Positions 1 to 4,443 of a DNA stretch of 6,273 nt are shown piece after piece (the first letter of the stretch is position 1; every line of letters begins with the position of its first letter). Source of the stretch: Bacteroidetes bacterium UBA7688 (lineage in GTDB: Bacteria > Bacteroidota > Bacteroidia > Chitinophagales > Chitinophagaceae); assembly GCA_002482815.1 (NCBI GenBank), contig DLGS01000196.1:1-6273 (forward strand), given 5' to 3'. The notes below the pieces were generated by a model. That model had not been told where the DNA came from and did no database searches. It saw only the letters and a program-made list of their open reading frames with translations. The translations under genes and the position numbers were made by a program.

Positions 1-447
1 CGCTGTACAAATAGCCTTCAACTCATCAAGCTGAGGCATACTACCACACATATGCACGGGCATTACGGCTTTTGTCTTGGCTGTTATGGCATTGACTACT
101 GCTTTTGGGTCTAATGTCAAAGTATCATCAATATCTACTAAAACAGGAATCGCACCAACACTGATTACCGCTTCAAAACTGGCTACAAAAGTGAAAGTTG
201 GCATGATAATTTCATCCCCGGCACCAATACCAAGTGCTGCCATTGCTGTAGTCAGTGCTGCGGTTCCGCTACTGAGCAACTGAGCGTTTTTAGACCCAAA
301 ATATTTGCAGATTTCCTGCTCCAGCTCACGTGCTTTCCAGATACCTTTTCTTGGACCGTCGAAGCCATAACGCATTAAAATTCCTGTTTCTAAAACATCA
401 TTCACTTCTTTGCGCTCTTCGGCGCCAAACAATTCGTATCCGGGCAT
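1..447 (-). CDS. DegT/DnrJ/EryC1/StrS-family PLP-dependent aminotransferase, N-terminal part (3' end outside window)
   Basis: The frame is open from an ATG at 447-445 to the window edge and gives 149 residues beginning MPGYELFGAEERKEV. Family members are usually 370-420 residues, so about 60% of the protein is missing. The fold-type I aminotransferase signature is clear: SSGTAAL (residues 59-65) is the PLP-phosphate-binding turn, PTFTFVAS (83-90) carries the aromatic that stacks on the cofactor ring, VDID (104-107) follows, and HMCG (132-135) begins the next strand. The EDAAQ-type aspartate and the Schiff-base lysine lie beyond the window and cannot be checked. Family members usually transfer an amino group to a keto-sugar nucleotide for LPS, O-antigen or other surface glycans; the exact substrate cannot be told from this fragment. 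The start is chosen because PGYELFG is the usual family opening and AT-rich DNA lies directly upstream. A terminator separates it from the gene to its right, so it is probably transcribed independently. Confidence 0.92.
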   Translation of the reverse strand, partial: MPGYELFGAEERKEVNDVLETGILMRYGFDGPRKGIWKARELEQEICKYFGSKNAQLLSSGTAALTTAMAALGIGAGDEIIMPTFTFVASFEAVISVGAIPVLVDIDDTLTLDPKAVVNAITAKTKAVMPVHMCGSMPQLDELKAICTA

Positions 448-468
448 TTATTTATTTTATTTAAACAA

Positions 469-499
469 CAAAAATAACCTTTAGCACTTAAGAGTGTAA
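469..499 (-). promoter_or_regulatory. Candidate Bacteroidota-type promoter for the aminotransferase gene
   Basis: On the minus strand TATTTTTG (476-469) matches the Bacteroidota -7 consensus TAnnTTTG. A TTA at 499-497, one base from the -33 TTG, lies 20 nt upstream. Transcription would start near 464 and leave a leader of about 17 nt before the ATG at 447. The site sits just downstream of the terminator of the preceding genes, as expected for an independent unit. The spacer is AT-rich, so a chance match is possible. Confidence 0.4.
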
Positions 500-531
500 G
501 GATTAACATTTAAAATTTTCTGAAAAATTAG

Positions 532-569
532 GAAAAAAAAGTAGCCCCACAAAAACTGTGGGGCTACTT
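532..569 (-). terminator. Rho-independent terminator of the PorP/SprF - PorE-like unit
   Basis: A perfect 10-bp stem GTAGCCCCAC (541-550) / GTGGGGCTAC (558-567) closes a 7-nt loop, with two further A-T pairs at the base. Read on the minus strand it is followed at once by eight T residues (540-533). It lies 24 bp after the TAG stop of the PorE-like gene at 593. The long GC-rich stem stands out in AT-rich DNA. The plus-strand side has no T run, so it is a one-way terminator. Confidence 0.88.
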
Positions 570-592
570 AAGGTTATTCACTAAACTACTAA

Positions 593-2785
593 CTATTTTT
601 TATTAACACGGCTTCCCGGTTGACCAAGAGCTGATTCCGGATCAGCTGGTTCTTCAGGGCTGTTATCTTCGTTAATTTTAAGATTTTGCTGATCATCTAT
701 GTTACCAGGTTTGCTGCTATCATAAATGATACGGCTTTTAGAATCATCTTTTACAATTCTGAATTGAGTCCGTCTGTTTAGCTGACGACCTTCAGGATTA
801 TCTTTTCCTTCAGCAGTTTGGTTTGGAGCTGCAGGCATTTCTTTTCCCAAAGCTTTAGGCAACATACGTGCGGCATCAATTCCATTATTCTTCAAATATT
901 CCATTACAGAAGTTGCTCTGTCCTGACTCAGTTTCTGATTGTAAGGATTGTCACCTTTAGCATCAGTGAAGGAATAGATTTCAACGCTCAAAGATGGGTT
1001 ATCTTTCATAAAGTTAACCAAAGTATCCAAAGAAGCTACTGACTCAGGGCGTAAAGTTGCTTTATCAAAATCGTAATAGATATTGCTAACTTCAAATGGT
1101 TTCGAAACAATAATTTCATCAAGGTAAATAGTTACTTCAACGTCATCATCCGGGTCAGTGCGTTTTACTTCGCTTGTATTTACATTAAGACGGGAAGATG
1201 TATAACCAGTCTTATCTGCTGTAATTACATAGTTGTGACTGCGCGCAGTGTTGAAAGCAAATTTACCATCAGGAGAATCAAAAGTTTTCAAATCACCTGT
1301 TTCATCCAGCATTTTAACAACAGTTTCTGTTGCTAATTCACCGGTTGCACGGTATACAACTTTACCAATTGCTCTTAATTTTGGTTCTGATTGAATTCTC
1401 CAGATATCATCGCAGCAAGTTGGGTTTTTCAAAGCCATTGAACCGATACGGTTGGAAACAACGTAAGCGTCTGGTTTGCCGATTGGATCTTTGATGTAAT
1501 AAATCTCATCTGCTTGAGAGTTGATTGGAAATCCAAGGTTTTGCAGATTGGTATAACGAGATGGACCACCATCTGCAGAGAAGATGTCGAAACCGCCCAT
1601 TGAAACCCATCCGTTAGATGCGAAATATAATTTATTTACGCGGCTATCATAATAAGGAGTTTGCTCGTCCTGATCAGTGTTGATTTGTTTACCTACGTTT
1701 TGTGGACGACGGTAAGTACCTTTTACCGGATCATAAACTGAGTACCAGATATCATAACCGCCGCGGCTCTGTAGTTTACGGTCAGAAGAGAAAAACAAAA
1801 TTTCCTTTTTCCCAACTTTTCCAATAAAAGGATGAGTATTTGAACCTTCTTCGTTGATACCATCTTCCAATTCTTTAGGTTCTGCCCATCTGTTTTTAAG
1901 TGTATCCCACTTTGAAACAAAAATACGGCAAATCACTTTCATTGAATCTTCTTCCTTACAACGGGTAAAGTAAAAACGATCTCCACCAGGACTATAACAA
2001 CCGTTACCAACGTGTGAGCGAGGGTTATTGAAATTACCATCTTTAAACTCCAGACCCCATTGGAATGAATCCACATCTGCAACAAATTTCTCCTTGGTAG
2101 AAGTCATAAAGCGTGACATGTATGCACCTGGGTTACGTTTATCAACTTCTACAACTTTATTTTGCGCCATTGTTGAATAAAGCAATGCGGTGTCACCTAA
2201 CGGATATGGTGCAGACTCTGTGTAGGAAGAGTTTACATTAGGTCCTGCATTCTTTACCGTAAATGGCTGTGGAGAATTGATTGAATTTTTTGCCATAACG
2301 CAACCTACAATATCAATAGTAAGCGTACGTTTTTTAAGCTTTTTAAACTTTTTTGGATTATCTGCTACAAACTGGTTAAATGCAGCAATTGCACCATCAA
2401 AATTACCAGACATTTTTAACATCACTGCTTCTTTATACTTAGCTTCAGGGTAAAGTGCTTTTGCTGTTGCGTAAGCTTCCTGAAAATAAGCCGCTGCCTG
2501 TACATAGTCGCGGGTTAAATAACTACAATCAGCCAGTTGGTATGTTAAGTACGGCAAACGAGGCTGTTCCTGCTTAAGTTGTTTGTAGTATTCAATAGCA
2601 TTAAAATAGCTACCTTCTCTGTACAAGCCATCTGCCCATTTGAGTTTTTTGTCGAAAGGCAAATCCTTGACAGGATCATTGGCCTTATTCCTATACTTTT
2701 CTTTTGCCATGTCCTGAGCTTGTGCATCGTGTTGAGACACTACCATAAATGTTGCCAGTACAAAGAGAAGCCAGTTTTTTCTCAT
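593..2785 (-). CDS. PorE-like periplasmic protein: TPR - PD40 propeller - CRD-like - OmpA C-terminal domain
   Basis: This 730-aa exported protein probably links the outer membrane to peptidoglycan. A type I signal peptide is visible (MRKNWLLFVLATFMVV then AQA|QD at about 23). No cysteine occurs before residue 88, so it is not a lipoprotein. Domains in order: TPR-like helices (about 43-150); a PD40/WD40-like propeller (about 185-465) with repeats such as FFSSDR...GGYDIW (331-347) and YFASNG...GGFDIF (387-402); a carboxypeptidase-regulatory-like beta domain (about 470-555); and an OmpA_C domain (about 565-677) with YYDFDKATLRPES, NQKLSQDRA and NRRTQFRI. Asp608 and Arg623 have the 15-residue spacing of the diaminopimelate-binding pair of E. 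coli OmpA. This order is that of PorE of the T9SS. A 53-residue acidic, Pro/Ser-rich tail follows. A CC pair occurs at 457-458. It lies 97 bp downstream of a PorP/SprF gene, the usual pairing, and ends before a strong terminator. No Shine-Dalgarno is seen. Its exact T9SS role is inferred, since the phylum has many paralogues. Confidence 0.9.
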   Translation of the reverse strand: MRKNWLLFVLATFMVVSQHDAQAQDMAKEKYRNKANDPVKDLPFDKKLKWADGLYREGSYFNAIEYYKQLKQEQPRLPYLTYQLADCSYLTRDYVQAAAYFQEAYATAKALYPEAKYKEAVMLKMSGNFDGAIAAFNQFVADNPKKFKKLKKRTLTIDIVGCVMAKNSINSPQPFTVKNAGPNVNSSYTESAPYPLGDTALLYSTMAQNKVVEVDKRNPGAYMSRFMTSTKEKFVADVDSFQWGLEFKDGNFNNPRSHVGNGCYSPGGDRFYFTRCKEEDSMKVICRIFVSKWDTLKNRWAEPKELEDGINEEGSNTHPFIGKVGKKEILFFSSDRKLQSRGGYDIWYSVYDPVKGTYRRPQNVGKQINTDQDEQTPYYDSRVNKLYFASNGWVSMGGFDIFSADGGPSRYTNLQNLGFPINSQADEIYYIKDPIGKPDAYVVSNRIGSMALKNPTCCDDIWRIQSEPKLRAIGKVVYRATGELATETVVKMLDETGDLKTFDSPDGKFAFNTARSHNYVITADKTGYTSSRLNVNTSEVKRTDPDDDVEVTIYLDEIIVSKPFEVSNIYYDFDKATLRPESVASLDTLVNFMKDNPSLSVEIYSFTDAKGDNPYNQKLSQDRATSVMEYLKNNGIDAARMLPKALGKEMPAAPNQTAEGKDNPEGRQLNRRTQFRIVKDDSKSRIIYDSSKPGNIDDQQNLKINEDNSPEEPADPESALGQPGSRVNKK

Positions 2786-2852
2786 ATCGTTTGTTCGTTA
2801 TTATTCTTGTAAAATGTATAAAAGTATTGAAGTAACTAAAAAGCCACCTTGA

Positions 2853-2871
2853 TTTTGTTTTGTTTTGTTTT
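2853..2871. repeat. Short tandem repeat, (TTTTG)x3 plus TTTT
   Basis: Three full pentanucleotide units and four bases of a fourth lie in the 97-bp spacer between the PorP/SprF stop and the PorE-like start. On the coding (minus) strand it reads as AAAAC units. With under four copies it may simply reflect AT-rich composition. A change in copy number would alter the spacer and leave both reading frames intact. Confidence 0.7.
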
Positions 2872-2884
2872 ATGCTACTTAAGC

Positions 2885-3934
2885 TTAGAAGCGTGAGCAA
2901 GGATAAACCAGATTGCGCGCTGCTGAAATTGGATTTAATCCAATGAAACGTAATGAAATTTCAAAACCACCATTGCCGTTTGTAGCAGTTTTGTAATCAG
3001 AAGTATTATAATCATAAGCAACGCCTATTCTCAAACCTCTGTGCTCAATACCGGCAGAAATCATGATCGCGTCATTATTTCTGTACCAGCCACCTAAAAA
3101 TATATTTGTAGCAAGAGATCTGATTTCAGGATCGCTACCGATAATGTAGTTAAACTCATTACCAGCAATAATCTCTGTCGTTGCAGTTTGTGCCTGATAC
3201 AATACAGCAGGGCGAAGACTGAATCTTTCTCCTGTATAAAGGATTGCTCCAGCCTGAGCTGCAAGGCGCATACCCAATCCTACATCGCTGTTTTGTCTTT
3301 TGCTGATAGATTCTTTAGGTTGATTCAGATTATTTCCCGCAACACCCAAAGTATAGCTGAAATTCTGGCTCACATTCTGAGAATAGCTAATACCTGCATT
3401 TACTGTAAAGTAGCGGATCGGAGCGCTGTTAAGCTGAGTACCACCGGCACCCTGGAAAGTACCGTCTTTAAATTGATTGCCGTAATATAATTTACTCAGA
3501 TCAATTGTTTTGGAAGTATATCCACCCTGTAAACCTACAGCAAGAATTTTATTTCCGTCTGTACCCAGGAATTTTTGATAGGCTACAGAAAGCAATCCTG
3601 AAAAATTACTCAGATTACCATCGCCAGCTACGTCATTATATAATTGAATACCACCAGCCAAAAAATCATCACCGCTCAGGTCACGAACGATAGGAGCATC
3701 AGCAGAAACGGCGAAAGTGCGATATGCAGCAGGCCCCTGAGCACTTCTCCACTGATCGCGATAAATAGCAGAAGCACGTATTGGTCCTTCAAAACTTCCC
3801 GTAAAGGCAGGATTGAGAATAAGTGGAGTAGCATTAAACTGAGTGAAATGCACGTCTTGAGCAAAAGCGCAAGAGGCAGTAATAGCCAACGCGGCAGTAA
3901 GACTTACTCGTTTGATGATGTTTTTCTTTGTCAT
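2885..3934 (-). CDS. PorP/SprF-family type IX secretion outer-membrane protein
   Basis: A 349-aa protein of typical family length. The signal peptide is MTKKNIIKRVSLTAALAITASCAFA|QD. The mature start DVHFTQFNATPLILNPAFTGS, followed by RASAIYRDQW (53-62), is the classic opening of the PorP/SprF family. The rest is alternating beta-strand sequence with Gly and aromatic residues, consistent with an outer-membrane barrel. The C-terminus YPCSRF resembles the PCPRF ending common in the family. The cysteine at residue 22 lacks a leucine at -3, so a lipobox is unlikely. Family members assist T9SS secretion or hold type B C-terminal-domain cargo at the surface (SprF with the SprB adhesin in Flavobacterium). 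No cargo gene is present here. It is the first gene of a two-gene unit with the PorE-like protein, its probable partner. The ATG at 3934 is supported by the signal peptide and an AAGGAAG element upstream. Confidence 0.93.
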   Translation of the reverse strand: MTKKNIIKRVSLTAALAITASCAFAQDVHFTQFNATPLILNPAFTGSFEGPIRASAIYRDQWRSAQGPAAYRTFAVSADAPIVRDLSGDDFLAGGIQLYNDVAGDGNLSNFSGLLSVAYQKFLGTDGNKILAVGLQGGYTSKTIDLSKLYYGNQFKDGTFQGAGGTQLNSAPIRYFTVNAGISYSQNVSQNFSYTLGVAGNNLNQPKESISKRQNSDVGLGMRLAAQAGAILYTGERFSLRPAVLYQAQTATTEIIAGNEFNYIIGSDPEIRSLATNIFLGGWYRNNDAIMISAGIEHRGLRIGVAYDYNTSDYKTATNGNGGFEISLRFIGLNPISAARNLVYPCSRF

Positions 3935-3939
3935 GGTTT

Positions 3940-3946
3940 CTTCCTT
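3940..3946 (-). promoter_or_regulatory. Shine-Dalgarno-like element of the PorP/SprF gene
   Basis: On the minus strand AAGGAAG lies before the ATG at 3934, with 7 nt between AGGA and the start codon. This is standard Shine-Dalgarno spacing. Bacteroidota genes usually lack such an element, and the PorE-like, ftsK and aminotransferase starts here show none, so it may mark stronger or separately controlled translation of this first gene. A purine run in AT-rich DNA could also arise by chance. Confidence 0.4.
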
Positions 3947-4003
3947 AAAATATAACTACAAAAGTGTTTACTATTTTTAATTTTATTAACAGCAAATAAT
4001 GCT

Positions 4004-4125
4004 AAAGTGCAATGAAATCAATACTTACAAGACTACTATTTTAACTTTTAATTTTGCTAAAATTCAGCATTTTCATACACAACTGCGGTTCAAAATACGG
4101 CTTTTTTTGAAAGTTGCAATGAAAT
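4004..4125. repeat. Pair of near-identical direct repeats, AAAG(T)TGCAATGAAAT
   Basis: AAAGTGCAATGAAAT at 4004-4018 and AAAGTTGCAATGAAAT at 4110-4125 differ by one inserted T and share the 10-mer GCAATGAAAT, 107 bp apart. An inverted partner, ATTTCAT, occurs at 4173-4179, so either copy could pair with it in a transcript. They may be binding sites or alternative base-pairing partners. They may also be coincidental in AT-rich DNA. Confidence 0.5.
4049..4056 (+). promoter_or_regulatory. Weak plus-strand -7-like box
   Basis: TAATTTTG followed by C fits the TAnnTTTG consensus on the plus strand, but no TTG is found 17-23 nt upstream. If active it would start an RNA near 4061 that could end at the terminator-like element at 4179-4213, giving about 150 nt. 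Such a short AT-rich match is expected by chance in a spacer of this composition. Confidence 0.15.
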
Positions 4126-4178
4126 GTCGAATATTTTTTCTTTGTACTCATTAATCTACCCGATAAACGGGCATTTCA

Positions 4179-4213
4179 TCAGGTATTTTATTACCTGACT
4201 TTTTACTTTTTTT
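4179..4213 (+). terminator. Terminator-like hairpin on the plus strand
   Basis: A 7-bp stem TCAGGTA (4179-4185) / TACCTGA (4192-4198) with a 6-nt loop is followed on the plus strand by CTTTTTAC and a run of eight T. This is the shape of an intrinsic terminator, though the stem is short and AT-rich. No plus-strand gene precedes it, because the gene to the left points the other way. It could end a small or antisense RNA, or block stray transcription towards ftsK. It may instead be a structural hairpin of the opposite strand that happens to follow an A-tract. Confidence 0.4.
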
Positions 4214-4284
4214 TAAGATTCTGGCTTCTTAATCAAGAAGACATCCTATAACCCCTAAATGGTTGGGTTTCCGTAAGGATTTTT

Positions 4285-4314
4285 CAAAAGTAGTTTTTTT
4301 ATTCTGACAGACAA
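4285..4314 (-). promoter_or_regulatory. Candidate Bacteroidota-type promoter for the PorP/SprF leader
   Basis: On the minus strand TTG (4314-4312), a 19-nt spacer and TACTTTTG (4292-4285) fit the -33/-7 consensus of the Bacteroidota primary sigma factor in both boxes and in spacing. The predicted start falls near 4280, the first base of a hairpin. It is the best minus-strand promoter match I found between the PorP/SprF gene and ftsK. Weaker one-mismatch -7 boxes nearer the gene (CACTTTTG at 3966-3959 and TATATTTT at 3954-3947) lack a TTG at the right distance. Confidence 0.5.
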
Positions 4315-4390
4315 TTGTTTTGCTGAAATATTTTACAGGATTCTCCTTTCAAAATCCGCAATTCAAAATTTGCTTTTCAGACTTTCAAAA

Positions 4391-4423
4391 CTGCCTCAAT
4401 ACTCCACAATAGTTTTACATTTG
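4391..4423 (+). promoter_or_regulatory. Candidate Bacteroidota-type promoter for ftsK
   Basis: TACATTTG at 4416-4423 followed by C fits the TAnnTTTG -7 consensus. The -33 box is weak: CTG at 4391-4393, one base from TTG, with a 22-nt spacer. Transcription would start near 4428, giving a leader of about 16 nt before the ATG at 4444 with no Shine-Dalgarno. The stretch 4315-4390 upstream is AT-rich and I see nothing else in it. Confidence 0.5.
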
Positions 4424-4443
4424 CGCTTCCTATAATTTAGTGT

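Larger units (their letters stand above)
3935..4280 (-). promoter_or_regulatory. Candidate long structured 5' leader of the PorP/SprF gene
   Basis: If transcription starts at the promoter at 4285-4314, the mRNA carries about 345 untranslated nucleotides. In minus-strand order it holds: a two-part hairpin at 4280-4243 (outer stem ATCCT/AGGAT, inner stem AACCC/GGGTT, about 10-nt loop); CTTCTT-GATT-AAGAAG (4240-4225); an A-rich linker; TCAGGTA/TACCTGA with a 6-nt loop (4198-4179); and CCCG-TTTAT-CGGG (4171-4159), which stacks directly on an 8-bp long-range stem ATGAAATG (4179-4172) / CATTTCAT (4126-4119). The stretch 3960-4118 is AT-rich with one weak hairpin (TTCAAAA/TTTTGAA, 4111-4089). I recognise no known riboswitch or leader consensus. 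The stems are seen directly; a regulatory role is inference. No convincing protein gene lies here; the largest ATG frames I read are about ten codons. Confidence 0.38.

Noticed and set aside
77..283. Plus-strand open frame of 68 codons
   Set aside because: It lies wholly opposite the aminotransferase coding sequence, whose conserved motifs (GTAAL, PTFTF) are on the minus strand; its translation is low-complexity and matches nothing.
2545..3955. Short open frames in other frames over the PorE-like and PorP/SprF genes
   Set aside because: They overlap strongly supported genes, have no recognisable domains and no start signals of their own.
4013..4155. Two tiny plus-strand ATG frames (10 and 11 codons) starting in the direct repeats, which might be leader peptides
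   Set aside because: Both begin ATGAAA only because the repeat contains GCAATGAAAT. They lack Shine-Dalgarno sequences and are far from ftsK, with its own promoter in between.
3935..4280. Known riboswitch or 6S-type RNA in the divergent gap
   Set aside because: I could not match the TPP, c-di-GMP, cobalamin or SAM consensus cores or a 6S-like closed rod by eye, so no named family is claimed.
4243..4285. Plus-strand hairpin (ATCCT/AGGAT with AACCC/GGGTT) followed by TTTTT, as a plus-strand terminator
   Set aside because: The outer and inner stems are 5 bp each, separated by an asymmetric internal loop, and the T run is only five; the minus-strand reading as the head of a leader fits the adjacent promoter better.
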